Source of the DNA: an uncultured Stenotrophomonas sp.
GTDB lineage: Bacteria > Pseudomonadota > Gammaproteobacteria > Xanthomonadales > Xanthomonadaceae
DNA length: 64,000 bases
NCBI GenBank assembly: GCA_913775725.1
Contig: CAJYNG010000025.1
Location: 1 to 64,000, forward strand
Reading direction: 5' to 3'
Below, piece after piece: positions 47,670 through 56,142 of the stretch (the first letter of the stretch is position 1; each line of letters opens with the position of its first letter). Made by a program: the position numbers and the translations under genes. Below the pieces are notes generated by a model. It saw nothing but the letters and a program-made list of their open reading frames with translations, searched no databases and was not told where the DNA came from.

Positions 47670-47731
47670 GCCGGGTCCGGGCGCGGGGTGTTGCCACCAC
47701 TATCTGCGTTGGGCAGTGGAAATGGTGTCAG

Positions 47732-47768
47732 GGGGTCAGATCCCTTTCGTGGAAAGGGATCTGACCCC
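47732..47768. repeat. GGGGTC-type palindrome
   Basis: GGGGTCAGATCCCTTTC pairs almost perfectly with GAAAGGGATCTGACCCC around GTG. This copy is more symmetric than the others. Confidence 0.8.
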
Positions 47769-47822
47769 ACGGGCGCCTCCACGGGCACCGACCAGGGTCG
47801 GCATCTACCAGAACAAGCCCGA

Positions 47823-48728
47823 TCAGCGCGGCACGCTGTCTTCGCCCACCAGCGCATGATGCACGCCGATACCCGCGCGCACGCCCTCGGCGGTGGCCAG
47901 GGTGATGTTGCCGACCGTCGTCGCATCGCCTGCGGCATACACGTTCGGCACCGAGGTCTGCTTCATCGCATCGACCTCGATCAGCACACCCAGCGGGCTC
48001 TCGGCCAAGGTACAGCCAAGCTGCTGCACCAGCGGCGTGGCCATCGCCTGGGTGGCCGGCACGAACAGCGCACGCTGGGCGATGCGGCGGCCATCGGCCA
48101 GCTCCACTTCCAGCCAGGTCGGCTGGTCGCCCTGCACGCCCAGTACCGGCGAGGTCTCGATCTGCACGCCGCGCTGCTGCATGGCAGCCCGTTCCTCATC
48201 GGTGATGTCCAGTCCCATGCTGAAGAACGTGACATTGCCCCAGTCGGCGAACAGCGGCGCCTTGCTGGCGGACATCGGGTGGCCGCCGAGCAGGCCGATG
48301 GCGCCACCACCCACCTCATAGCCATGGCAGTAGGGGCAGTGCAGTACGGTGCTGCCCCACCGTTCGGCCAGTCCCGGCAACGCCGGCAGCTGGTCGGCGA
48401 TACCGCTGGCCAGCAGCAGTTTGCGCGCGGCCAGCACCTGCCCATCGGCGGTGTGCACTTCCACGCCCTGTGCGCTGGCGGTGGCCTGCACCGCCTCGGC
48501 ATGCACCCAGCGCACGCTGGGGTAATCCAGCAGTTGCTGGCGCGCGGTCTTCAGCAGCTCGGCGCCGCTGATGCCATCCAGCCCCAGCACCCCGTGCGAA
48601 TGACTGGCGAAACGATTGCGTGGCGAACCGGCGTCGATGACGGTGACCGGGCGACGGGCACGGGCCAGGATCAGGCCGGCGGCAATGCCGGCATAGCTGC
48701 CGCCGACGATGAGCACATCAGGATTCAT
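47823..48728 (-). CDS. thioredoxin reductase-like FAD/NAD(P) oxidoreductase
   Basis: 301 residues. FAD motif VLIVGGSYAGIAAGLILARA (5-24), redox-active disulfide CPYC in VLHCPYCHGYEVGGGAIG (about 138), NAD(P) region GLLGGHPMSASKAPLF and C-terminal FAD motif VYAAGDATTVGNI. It is about the length of TrxB, but the C-terminal and CxxC context resemble the YumC/small thiol oxidoreductase group that often accompanies Rrf2-type regulators. Its ATG overlaps the regulator gene by 11 bases, so the two are coupled. Confidence 0.9.
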   Translation of the reverse strand: MNPDVLIVGGSYAGIAAGLILARARRPVTVIDAGSPRNRFASHSHGVLGLDGISGAELLKTARQQLLDYPSVRWVHAEAVQATASAQGVEVHTADGQVLAARKLLLASGIADQLPALPGLAERWGSTVLHCPYCHGYEVGGGAIGLLGGHPMSASKAPLFADWGNVTFFSMGLDITDEERAAMQQRGVQIETSPVLGVQGDQPTWLEVELADGRRIAQRALFVPATQAMATPLVQQLGCTLAESPLGVLIEVDAMKQTSVPNVYAAGDATTVGNITLATAEGVRAGIGVHHALVGEDSVPR

Positions 48729-49173
48729 GGTGACCCTCCAGGGAACGGTGATGGGCGAGATGACGGGCGAAGTCGGCGCCGAGCTGGTCCAGCGTGGTCG
48801 CCTGCAGCCGCGCTTCGAGCAGGCGCTGCGCCTCGCGCGCACCCTCGAGCAGGGCGCTGTTGACCAGCTGCTGGATCGGACAGCCGCCGCCGGAATCGCG
48901 GGCGCCGACCTGCACCAGCGGTGGTGCGCCCACGGCCAGATAGATGTCATGCAGGGTGATCGTTGCGGCATCGCGGGCCAGCTGGCTGCCACCGCCATGA
49001 CCGCGGGTGCTGCGCACCAGGCCTGCCTTGTGCAGCTGCGCCAGCAGGCGTCGGATCACCACCGGATGGGTGGGCAGGCACGATGCCAGTTGCTCGGAGG
49101 TGCGCGGGGCGGCATGGCCGACCAGGTGCGCCATGACATGCAGGGCGTCGGAAAGCGGGTTCGCGGATTTCAT
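48718..49173 (-). CDS. Rrf2 family transcriptional regulator
   Basis: 151 residues from MKSANPLSDALHVMAHLVG. A winged helix (RTSEQLASCLPTHPVVIRRL, LHKAGLVRSTRGHGGGSQLA) is followed by a dimerisation helix. Instead of the three clustered cysteines of Fe-S Rrf2 proteins (IscR, NsrR), only two are present (LASC in the DNA-binding part and GGGCPIQQ), so it probably senses by thiol oxidation as the YwnA/CymR-like group does. The coupled gene encodes a thiol oxidoreductase. The TGTAAC-N7-GTTACA palindrome overlaps its start. Confidence 0.9.
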   Translation of the reverse strand: MKSANPLSDALHVMAHLVGHAAPRTSEQLASCLPTHPVVIRRLLAQLHKAGLVRSTRGHGGGSQLARDAATITLHDIYLAVGAPPLVQVGARDSGGGCPIQQLVNSALLEGAREAQRLLEARLQATTLDQLGADFARHLAHHRSLEGHHES

Positions 49174-49191
49174 GTAACAACAATAGTTACA
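49173..49191 (-). promoter_or_regulatory. palindromic operator for the Rrf2 regulator
   Basis: TGTAAC and GTTACA flank seven bases (AACAATA), perfectly palindromic, and overlap the first base of the regulator's start codon. It is the only AT-rich island between divergent genes and a likely autoregulatory site. Confidence 0.55.
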
Positions 49192-49356
49192 TTTAAATCC
49201 TCTGTCGAGAGTTTGCATTCGTTCCATATGGACACATTTGTCCTATGAAACATCCCCTTCACATCGATAAACGAAACGCGAATGTGATGCGCGTCGCACT
49301 TCAGAGCGTGGGCAGCGGGTCGATACCGCAGTGCCCCTTCCCGAGAGTGCTTCCCC

Positions 49357-51579
49357 ATGAATGCGTCTGTCCGTGCTCCGCGCCTGCAGTCCAAGCTGCT
49401 CGGCGCGGTTTCTGTTGGTCTGGTCGTGGTCCTGCTGTGCGCGCTGGCGGGCCTGGCCTCCGCCTGGTTGAAGTTGTCCACCGAGGTTCCGCCCGAAGTC
49501 GCGCACAGCCGCGATGCCGAACGCCTGCAGCGCGAGTTCCGCGGCCAGGTGCAGGAATGGAAGAACGTGCTGCTGCGCGGCCACGACGACGCATTGCGCC
49601 AGCGCCATCTGGATGCCTTCGACAGCGAAGGCCGCCTGGTCGAGCAACTGGCCAAAGGTCTGGTGAGCAGCCCCGACGCACGCACGCGTGAACTGGCGCA
49701 GGCATTCATCGGCATGCACGCGCAGCTGCAGCGGGACTACCACGCAGCGCTGCAGGCGTTTGCCGAGGCCAGCTACGATCCCGCCGCCGGCGACAACCTC
49801 GTGCGCGGCAAGGATCGCCCAGTGGCGACGGCACTGGATGCGCTGAGCACGCACGCTACGCAGGTGGCCGAAGCGGCGCTGGCGGTGCGCTCGCACCAGG
49901 CCCGGCAGACGCTGCTGCTGTGCGCGGCGCTGACGGTGCTTGCTGCCGTGCTGCTGTTGATGGGGCTGGCCTGGTGGCTGCGACGTGCCGTGGTGCAACC
50001 GGTGCTGGCGGTGGAAGCCGCCGCGCGTGCAGTGGCCGCCGGCGACCTGCAGCACGTGGTGCAGGTGCGTAGCCGCGACGAGATCGGCCGCCTCGCGCAG
50101 GCCATGCAGGCGGTGCAGTCGACGCTGCGCGGTGTGCTGGATGCACAGGCCGCGATGGCACAGGCGCATGAAGCCGGCAGCATCAGCCACCGCATGGATG
50201 CCAGTGCCTTCCCCGGCGCGTTCGGCACGATGGTGGCCGACAGCAACGCGCTGGTCGATGCGCACATCCAGGTGAAGCTGCGCGCGATCGCGATCATGGG
50301 CCGCTATGCCGTCGGCGACCTCAGCCAGGACATGGAACGGCTGCCTGGCGAGAAGGCAGTGATCACCGAGGCACTGGACATGGCCAAGCGCAACCTCGGC
50401 ATGATCAATGGCGAGATCCGCCGCCTGGCCGAAGCGGCGGCCGCCGGTGACTTCAGCCAGCGCGGCGACAGCGCACGTTTCGAGCATGATTTCCGCGCGA
50501 TGGTCGACGGCCTGAACCGATTGATGCAGACCACCGAGCTGAACCTGGCCGAGGTCTCCAGCATGTTGCGTGCGATTGCTGATGGCCGTCTCGGCGCGCG
50601 CATGCACGGCGATTTCCAGGGTGTGTTCGCGCGTATCGCCGGCGATGCCAATACCACCGCCGCACAGCTGGCGACCATCGTCACCGACATCAAGCACGCC
50701 TCCGGCAACATCCACACGGCTGCGGCGGAGATCGCCGCCGGCAACAACGATCTGTCACGCCGCACCGAACAGCAGGCCGCCAACCTGGAAGAGACCGCCG
50801 CCTCCATGGAGGAGCTGACCTCCACCGTGCGCCAGAATGCCGAGCATGCGCGCCAGGCCAACCAGCTGGCGATCGGCGCGCACACCGTTGCCTCCCACGG
50901 CGGCAGCGTGGTCGGCCAGGTGGTGACGACGATGGGCGCGATCGAAACCTCGTCACGGCAGATCGCCGAGATCATCAGCGTGATCGATGGCATCGCCTTC
51001 CAGACCAACATCCTGGCATTGAACGCCGCGGTGGAAGCTGCCCGCGCCGGCGAGCAGGGCCGTGGTTTCGCCGTGGTTGCCAGCGAAGTGCGCACCTTGG
51101 CGCAACGCTCGGCCGCTGCGGCGAAGGAGATCAAGTCGCTGATCGAAGCCTCGGTGGAACAGGTCGGGCACGGTGCGCAGCGCGTGCGTGAGGCCGGCGA
51201 CACCATGGCCGAGATCGTGGCGTCGGTGCAGCGCGTGACCGACATCATGGCCGAGATCTCCGCTGCCTCGCAGGAGCAGAGCGCGGGGATCGAGCAAGTC
51301 AGCCAGACCGTGATCCAGATGGACGGCACCACCCAGCAGAATGCCGCGTTGGTGGAGGAAGCCAGCGCCGCCGCACGTAGCCTGGAACAGCAGGCGAACC
51401 GCTTGATCGATGCGGTGGATGTGTTCGATCTGTCGACCACCGCCGCAGCGAAGGACGCGCTGGCGCGCGGCGTGATCGTTTGCAGGCAGCCGAGCATGGG
51501 CTCGGCTCTACACCGGGGCGTCGATCGTTCCGGGCTCTGTAGAGCCGAGCCTACGCTCGGCTCACATCAGCGCACGTAA
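49357..51579 (+). CDS. poly-HAMP methyl-accepting chemotaxis protein with a repeat-encoded tail
   Basis: 740 residues. TM1 about 13-36, a periplasmic four-helix sensor (about 37-185), TM2 about 186-208, HAMP 1, two or more further HAMP-like repeats (about 265-450, [31 protein letters not shown]), then a signalling domain with hairpin tip [32 protein letters not shown]-type residues ([19 protein letters not shown]). Past [20 protein letters not shown] the frame runs through two SMAG repeats, so about 31 C-terminal residues (from CRQPSMGS) are repeat-derived. Its stop overlaps the convergent LysR gene by 13 bases. Confidence 0.92.
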   Translation: MNASVRAPRLQSKLLGAVSVGLVVVLLCALAGLASAWLKLSTEVPPEVAHSRDAERLQREFRGQVQEWKNVLLRGHDDALRQRHLDAFDSEGRLVEQLAKGLVSSPDARTRELAQAFIGMHAQLQRDYHAALQAFAEASYDPAAGDNLVRGKDRPVATALDALSTHATQVAEAALAVRSHQARQTLLLCAALTVLAAVLLLMGLAWWLRRAVVQPVLAVEAAARAVAAGDLQHVVQVRSRDEIGRLAQAMQAVQSTLRGVLDAQAAMAQAHEAGSISHRMDASAFPGAFGTMVADSNALVDAHIQVKLRAIAIMGRYAVGDLSQDMERLPGEKAVITEALDMAKRNLGMINGEIRRLAEAAAAGDFSQRGDSARFEHDFRAMVDGLNRLMQTTELNLAEVSSMLRAIADGRLGARMHGDFQGVFARIAGDANTTAAQLATIVTDIKHASGNIHTAAAEIAAGNNDLSRRTEQQAANLEETAASMEELTSTVRQNAEHARQANQLAIGAHTVASHGGSVVGQVVTTMGAIETSSRQIAEIISVIDGIAFQTNILALNAAVEAARAGEQGRGFAVVASEVRTLAQRSAAAAKEIKSLIEASVEQVGHGAQRVREAGDTMAEIVASVQRVTDIMAEISAASQEQSAGIEQVSQTVIQMDGTTQQNAALVEEASAAARSLEQQANRLIDAVDVFDLSTTAAAKDALARGVIVCRQPSMGSALHRGVDRSGLCRAEPTLGSHQRT
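51488..51562. repeat. pair of inverted SMAG palindromes inside the chemoreceptor reading frame
   Basis: 51488-51511 ends GGCTCTAC (inverted copy); 51539-51562 begins GTAGAGCCGAGC. Both are in the coding frame of the chemoreceptor, in phases that avoid a stop. Confidence 0.85.
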
Positions 51580-52469
51580 TCGCTCTGCGCCATCGCATCG
51601 GCCAGGTGATCCACGAACGAGCTGATCCGCGCCGACACTGCGGTGTTGCGGTAGTACACCGCGTGGATCGGCTGGTACACATCCAGGGTCTGCGCCGCCA
51701 GCACCGGCACCAGCGTGCCGGCAGCGCGGTCGCGATCGGTGACGAAGTCGGACAGGCAGGTGATGCCGACGCCTTCGACCGCAAGACGGCGCAGCGTCTC
51801 GCCACTGGACACGGCGATGTCCGGCCGCACCAGCAGCAGCCCATCCGACTCTCCGGGCAACGGCCAGCGGTTGAGTGACTCCGGCTCGTTGAAGCTGAGC
51901 AGTGTGTGCTGGCCCAGTGCGGCGACGCTGACCGGTTCGCCGTGCCTGGCCAGATAGGCCGGGCTGGCCACCAGCCGAAGCTGGCACCGCCCCAACGGCC
52001 GCGCATGCAGGGTGGAGTCGGCCAGCGGCCCAATCCGGATCGCCAGATCGGTGCGCCGCTCCAGCAGGTCGATGTAGCGGTCGGAGCTGTTCAATTCCAG
52101 CTGCACTTCCGGGTAGCGCGCACGATAGCCGCTCACCAGCGGCGCGATCACGTGCAGCACGAACGGCATCGCCGCATCCACGCGCAGGCGCCCAGCCGGG
52201 CGCTCTCGGCGCGCCGCCATCTGTTCCTCGGCCGATTCCACCGCATCGATGATCGCCCGTGCATGGCGCAGGAACGCCTCGCCCTCGGCAGTCAGGTGCA
52301 GTCGGCGGGTGGTGCGGGTCAGAAGGGTGATCCCCAGCTTGTCCTCCAGCCGCCCCAGCGCACGGCTCACGCCCGAGGGCGTCTGCCCCAGCTGCTCGGC
52401 AGCGGCACTGATCGACCCGCTGTCGATCACGGCGAGGAAGGCCTGCATTTCGTCAAGAGTGGTCTTCAT
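51567..52469 (-). CDS. LysR family transcriptional regulator
   Basis: 300 residues. An N-terminal winged helix ([39 protein letters not shown]) is followed by a substrate-binding fold (about 90-295). Sequence style ([20 protein letters not shown]) is of the CrgA-type LysR group that controls divergent transporters or oxidoreductases. It is divergent from the MFS gene, the usual arrangement for a LysR target. The frame is open far upstream, but only in antisense to the MFS gene. Confidence 0.92.
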   Translation of the reverse strand: MKTTLDEMQAFLAVIDSGSISAAAEQLGQTPSGVSRALGRLEDKLGITLLTRTTRRLHLTAEGEAFLRHARAIIDAVESAEEQMAARRERPAGRLRVDAAMPFVLHVIAPLVSGYRARYPEVQLELNSSDRYIDLLERRTDLAIRIGPLADSTLHARPLGRCQLRLVASPAYLARHGEPVSVAALGQHTLLSFNEPESLNRWPLPGESDGLLLVRPDIAVSSGETLRRLAVEGVGITCLSDFVTDRDRAAGTLVPVLAAQTLDVYQPIHAVYYRNTAVSARISSFVDHLADAMAQSDYVR

Positions 52470-52478
52470 GCCGCCATT

Positions 52479-52495
52479 ATTGACTGAACGGCAAT
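52479..52495. promoter_or_regulatory. LysR-type T-N11-A site
   Basis: ATTG and CAAT flank nine bases (52483-52491), giving a T-N11-A palindrome in the intergenic region between the LysR and MFS genes, ten bases upstream of the LysR start. Confidence 0.4.
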
Positions 52496-52574
52496 AGTGA
52501 TTGGCGTGAAGACTGGTTTTTCGGCAAAGGTGCGCCGCGCACACTGCGCGCCTTCCTTCCCTCCGGAGCCGGCC

Positions 52575-53789
52575 ATGATCCGTGGCATTCCCCTCGCTCT
52601 GCTGGCGTTGACCCTCGGTGCCTTTGCCATCGGCACCACCGAGTTCGTCATCGTCGGCCTGATTCCCACCATTGCCGCCGACCTCCAGGTCAGCCTGCCC
52701 TCGGCCGGCCTGCTGGTCTCGCTGTATGCCCTCGGCGTGGCCATCGGTGCGCCGGTACTGACCGCGCTCACCGGCCGCGTGCCGCGCAAGTCGCTGCTGG
52801 TGGCCCTGATGGTGCTGTTCACCCTGGGCAACATCATTGCCTTCCTGGCGCCGGGCTACACCTCGCTGATCATCGCCCGCATCCTCACCGGCCTCGCCCA
52901 CGGCGTGTTCTTCTCGATCGGTTCGATCATCGCCACCGCGGTGGTGCCGAAGGAGAAGGCCGCCAGCGCAATCGCCATCATGTTCACCGGCCTGACCGTG
53001 GCACTGGTGACCGGGGTGCCGCTGGGCACCTTCATCGGCCAGCACCTGGGCTGGCGCGCCACCTTCCTGGCTGTGGCCGGCCTCGGCGTGATCGCCCTGC
53101 TCGGCGCGCTGCTGTTCGTGCCGCGCAGCGTGCCGCAGAGTGCGCCGGCCAGCTTCCGCCAGCAGCTGGCTGTGCTCGCCCAACCCCGCCTGCTGCTGGT
53201 CTATGCGATGACCGCGCTGGGCTACGGGGGCACCTTCCTGGCCTTCACCTATCTGGCGCCGATCCTGCAGGACATCACCGGTTTCTCCGCCAATGCGGTC
53301 AGCCTGGTGCTGCTGGTGTACGGCGTGTCGGTGGCGATCGGCAACCTGTGGGGCGGGCGCATGGCCGACCGCATGGGCCCGGTGCCCGCGCTGAAACGCA
53401 TCTTCGCTCTGCTGGCCGTCGTGCTGTTCGTGCTCACCTTCACCGCCTACAACACCTGGTTGATGCTGCTGACGGTGCTGGCACTGGGTGCGGTGGCGTT
53501 CGGCAACGTACCCGGCCTGCAGGTGTATGTGGTCAAGCAGGCGCAGCGCTATGCGCCGCAGGCCACTGATGTGGCCTCGGGGCTGAACATCGCCGCCTTC
53601 AACATCGGCATCGCACTGGGCGCCTCGCTCGGCGGGCTGGTGGTGGAGAACATCGGCCTGATGCACACGCCGTGGCTGGGCGCGCTGGTGGTGGTGGGCG
53701 CGTATGCACTGACGGTGCTCAGCGGCCGCCTGGACCGCCGCGACGGCATCGATGACCGCGCCGATGGCATCGCCGTGGCCGCGCATTGA
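52575..53789 (+). CDS. MFS transporter, AraJ/sugar efflux type
   Basis: 404 residues, twelve membrane spans, from MIRGIPLALLALTLGAFAIG; 26 upstream codons in frame lack similarity. The family motif GTTEFVIVGLIPTIA (about 18-32) and TGRVPRKSLLVALM identify the DHA1 group of AraJ/YdhP drug or sugar exporters. It probably exports a small toxic or excess metabolite under control of the divergent LysR protein. Confidence 0.9.
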   Translation: MIRGIPLALLALTLGAFAIGTTEFVIVGLIPTIAADLQVSLPSAGLLVSLYALGVAIGAPVLTALTGRVPRKSLLVALMVLFTLGNIIAFLAPGYTSLIIARILTGLAHGVFFSIGSIIATAVVPKEKAASAIAIMFTGLTVALVTGVPLGTFIGQHLGWRATFLAVAGLGVIALLGALLFVPRSVPQSAPASFRQQLAVLAQPRLLLVYAMTALGYGGTFLAFTYLAPILQDITGFSANAVSLVLLVYGVSVAIGNLWGGRMADRMGPVPALKRIFALLAVVLFVLTFTAYNTWLMLLTVLALGAVAFGNVPGLQVYVVKQAQRYAPQATDVASGLNIAAFNIGIALGASLGGLVVENIGLMHTPWLGALVVVGAYALTVLSGRLDRRDGIDDRADGIAVAAH

Positions 53790-53915
53790 GATACGTCATG
53801 CCGTGCCGGCGCCCTGCCGGTACGGTGGTGCAATGCACCGTTGCCGGCACGCATGCGGCCACTGGCCTACTCTTTGCCGGATATTCGCGTCCCTCCCCCT
53901 CTGCTGGAGCTTCCC

Positions 53916-54725
53916 ATGACTGTCCCCGCCTTCGGTCTCGGCACCTTCCGCCTGAAAGACCAGACCGTGATCGACTCCGTGCGCAACGCGCTGGATGTCG
54001 GCTACCGCGCCATCGATACCGCGCAGATCTACGGCAATGAAGCCGAGGTCGGCCAGGCCATCGCCGATTCCGGCGTGCCGCGCCAAGAGATCTACCTGAC
54101 CACCAAGGTCTGGATCACCGAGTTCAAGCGCGAAGCGCTGCTGGCCAGCCTGCGTACCAGTCTGGAGAAGCTGCGCACCGACCACGTCGACCTGGCACTG
54201 ATCCACTGGCCGTCGCCGAACGACAAGGTCGACGTGCCGATGGAGGAGTACCTGACCGCACTGGCCGAGGCCAAGGCACAGGGGCTGACGAAGGCGATCG
54301 GCATCTCCAACTTCACCATCGCGCAGACCCGCAAGGCGATCGGCATCCTCGGTGCCGACGCCATCGCCACCAACCAGATCGAGATCCATCCGTACCTGCA
54401 GAACCGCCTGCTGGTGAAGTTCCTGCAGGACAACGGCATCCACATCACCGCCTACATGAGCCTGGCCTATGGCGAGGTGATCAAGGACCCGGTGATCCAG
54501 GCCATTGCCGGCCGTCACCAGGCCACCCCGGCGCAGATCGCACTGGCGTGGGCGCTGCAGCAGGGCTTCTCGGTGATCCCGTCGTCGACCAAGCGCGAGA
54601 ATCTCTCGGGCAACCTGGAAGCGGCAGCGATCCGCCTGACCGACGAAGACTTGGCGCAGATCGCCAAGCTGGACCGCGGCCATCGCCTGGCCAACCCGGA
54701 AGGGATTGCACCCGCCTGGGATTGA
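53916..54725 (+). CDS. dkgB: 2,5-diketo-D-gluconate reductase B-type aldo/keto reductase
   Basis: 269 residues. The tetrad is Asp/Tyr in [12 protein letters not shown] (about 42-53), Lys in LTTKVW (about 72) and His in LALIHWPSP (about 105). [11 protein letters not shown] and [15 protein letters not shown] are typical of E. coli DkgB/YafB, an NADPH-dependent methylglyoxal or beta-keto ester reductase. Preceded by CTGGAGC before ATGACTGTC. Confidence 0.92.
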   Translation: MTVPAFGLGTFRLKDQTVIDSVRNALDVGYRAIDTAQIYGNEAEVGQAIADSGVPRQEIYLTTKVWITEFKREALLASLRTSLEKLRTDHVDLALIHWPSPNDKVDVPMEEYLTALAEAKAQGLTKAIGISNFTIAQTRKAIGILGADAIATNQIEIHPYLQNRLLVKFLQDNGIHITAYMSLAYGEVIKDPVIQAIAGRHQATPAQIALAWALQQGFSVIPSSTKRENLSGNLEAAAIRLTDEDLAQIAKLDRGHRLANPEGIAPAWD

Positions 54726-54753
54726 TCCTGACCGCGGTTACGGATCGGAATCG

Positions 54754-54824
54754 GTAGGTGCCGACCTTGGTCGGCACTGACCTCTGATCGCTCATTGAAA
54801 CACCGTGCGGACCAAGGTCCGCAC
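54754..54824. repeat. two SMAG-related palindromes
   Basis: 54754-54777 begins GTAGGTGCCGACC and pairs GTGCCGACC with GGTCGGCAC; 54805-54824 is GTGCGGACC-AA-GGTCCGCAC. They separate convergent genes. Confidence 0.75.
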
Positions 54825-54844
54825 CCACCAGAAGCGGCTTTGGC

Positions 54845-55546
54845 CTACACCTGCAGCAACCACCCGCGCATCGCCGCACTGACCTCTTCCGGCTTTTCCA
54901 TCGGCGCCAGGTGCCCGCAGTCGGGCACCACCACCAGTTGCGAGTGCGGCACCATCGCGTGCATTTCCTCGCTCACCGCCAGCGGCGTGATGCGATCATT
55001 GACGCCGCATACGATCAGCAGCGGGTCGTGGTAACCGGCCAGCACATCGTGGCCATCGCGGCGTTCCAGCCCGCTCTGGCGCAGGAACACTTCCGCGCCC
55101 AAGCGAGCGGTCATATCGCGCACGCGCTGCACCAACACGTAGTCATCCAGCCGCGAGGCATCGATGTAGCTGCGCATCAGCGCGTCACCGAAGCCATGGA
55201 ACTTGCCGGGCAGGCGCACGCTGGCGCGCTGGCTGCGACGCTGCTCGGCCCGCTCGGCGGAGTCGGCGTGGATCGACGTATCGATCAGCGCCAGCTGCAG
55301 CACGCGTTCCGGCGCGATACGCAGGATCTGCTGGGCGACGAAACCGCCCAGCGAGAACCCGGCCAACGCAAAGCGCTCCGGCGCCTGTGCCAGCACGTCC
55401 TCGGCCACCGCCTGCAGGGTCTCGCCACGGGTCTGGTCGCCTACCGTGCAATCGGCGATGTCGGCAAGATCAGCCAACTGTGAGCGCCACAGCTCAGCGT
55501 CGTTGAGCAGGCCAGGCAGCAGCAACAGGGGGATACGGTCGGTCAT
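54845..55546 (-). CDS. alpha/beta-hydrolase (esterase-like)
   Basis: 233 residues without a signal peptide. Oxyanion-region LLLLPGLLNDAELWRSQL, nucleophile elbow AGFSLGGFVAQQIL (Ser about 82), Asp in IVCGVNDRITPLA and His in VPDCGHLAPMEKPEEV. It is of the small BioH/YnbC-like hydrolase group. The substrate is unknown. Confidence 0.9.
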   Translation of the reverse strand: MTDRIPLLLLPGLLNDAELWRSQLADLADIADCTVGDQTRGETLQAVAEDVLAQAPERFALAGFSLGGFVAQQILRIAPERVLQLALIDTSIHADSAERAEQRRSQRASVRLPGKFHGFGDALMRSYIDASRLDDYVLVQRVRDMTARLGAEVFLRQSGLERRDGHDVLAGYHDPLLIVCGVNDRITPLAVSEEMHAMVPHSQLVVVPDCGHLAPMEKPEEVSAAMRGWLLQV

Positions 55547-55603
55547 GGGGGTATTGTCGCGCCATCACGGTGACGGAGCCATGCCGCAACGGGCGGTTGC
55601 GTT

Positions 55604-55659
55604 GTAGAGTCGAGCTTGCTCGACTGCTCCACAACCAGTCGAGCATGGCTCGACTCTAC
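55604..55659. repeat. pair of inverted SMAG palindromes
   Basis: 55604-55625 starts GTAGAGTCGAGC; 55637-55659 is the inverted partner ending CTCTAC. They lie within the intergenic region upstream of the YbjQ-like gene. Confidence 0.8.
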
Positions 55660-55684
55660 AGAAGGCAGCGACACGGACGCGACC

Positions 55685-56065
55685 ATGGCAGACCCCTACA
55701 ACAGCGGCTCCCCTTCCCCACCAGCATTGCGCTTCGACGATGCGCTGGTCACCACCGCCTTCGAGCTGCCTGGCCATCGCGTCGTGCGCAATCTGGGCGT
55801 GGTGCGCGGCATCACCGTGCGCTCGCGTTCGATCGTCGGCAACTTCCTCGGCGGCATCCAGACGATCTTCGGTGGCAACATCACCATCTACACCGAGCTG
55901 TGCGAACAGGCTCGCGAGGAGACCTACCGCGACATGGTCAAGCACGCGCGGCAGCTGGGCGCCAACGCAATCATTGGGATGCGCTACGACGCCACCGATG
56001 TGATGACCGGGCTGACCGAGGTGCTGTGCTATGGCACGGCGGTGGTAGTGGAGCCGTTGCGGTGA
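55685..56065 (+). CDS. YbjQ/UPF0145 family protein
   Basis: 126 residues. [27 protein letters not shown]-like start ([16 protein letters not shown]), [20 protein letters not shown] and [16 protein letters not shown] are the UPF0145 pattern. Members form pentamers and are sometimes called heavy-metal-binding, though the role is not established. The single Cys is in TELCEQ. SMAG repeats lie just before and after the gene. Confidence 0.9.
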   Translation: MADPYNSGSPSPPALRFDDALVTTAFELPGHRVVRNLGVVRGITVRSRSIVGNFLGGIQTIFGGNITIYTELCEQAREETYRDMVKHARQLGANAIIGMRYDATDVMTGLTEVLCYGTAVVVEPLR

Positions 56066-56069
56066 GGTT

Positions 56070-56142
56070 GTAGAGCCGAGCCCATGCTCGGCTCAGGCGT
56101 GCCCGTGTGATGCAAGGCAGCCGAGCGTGGGCTCGGCTCTAC
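56070..56142. repeat. pair of inverted SMAG palindromes
   Basis: 56070-56093 starts GTAGAGCCGAGCCC; 56119-56142 ends GGCTCTAC. Bases 56139-56141 (CTA) are the TAG stop of the minus-strand acetyltransferase gene. Confidence 0.85.

Noticed and set aside
45717-48863. A 1048-codon open frame on the plus strand
   Set aside because: It is antisense to the SulP, ParB-like and oxidoreductase genes. In such GC-rich DNA long shadow frames are common; its translation is low-complexity (rich in R, H, Q and A) with no family resemblance.
51567-53786. Extension of the LysR frame to 739 codons
   Set aside because: The upstream part is antisense to the MFS transporter gene and has a basic, low-complexity composition. 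The LysR helix-turn-helix begins at MKTTLDEMQ.
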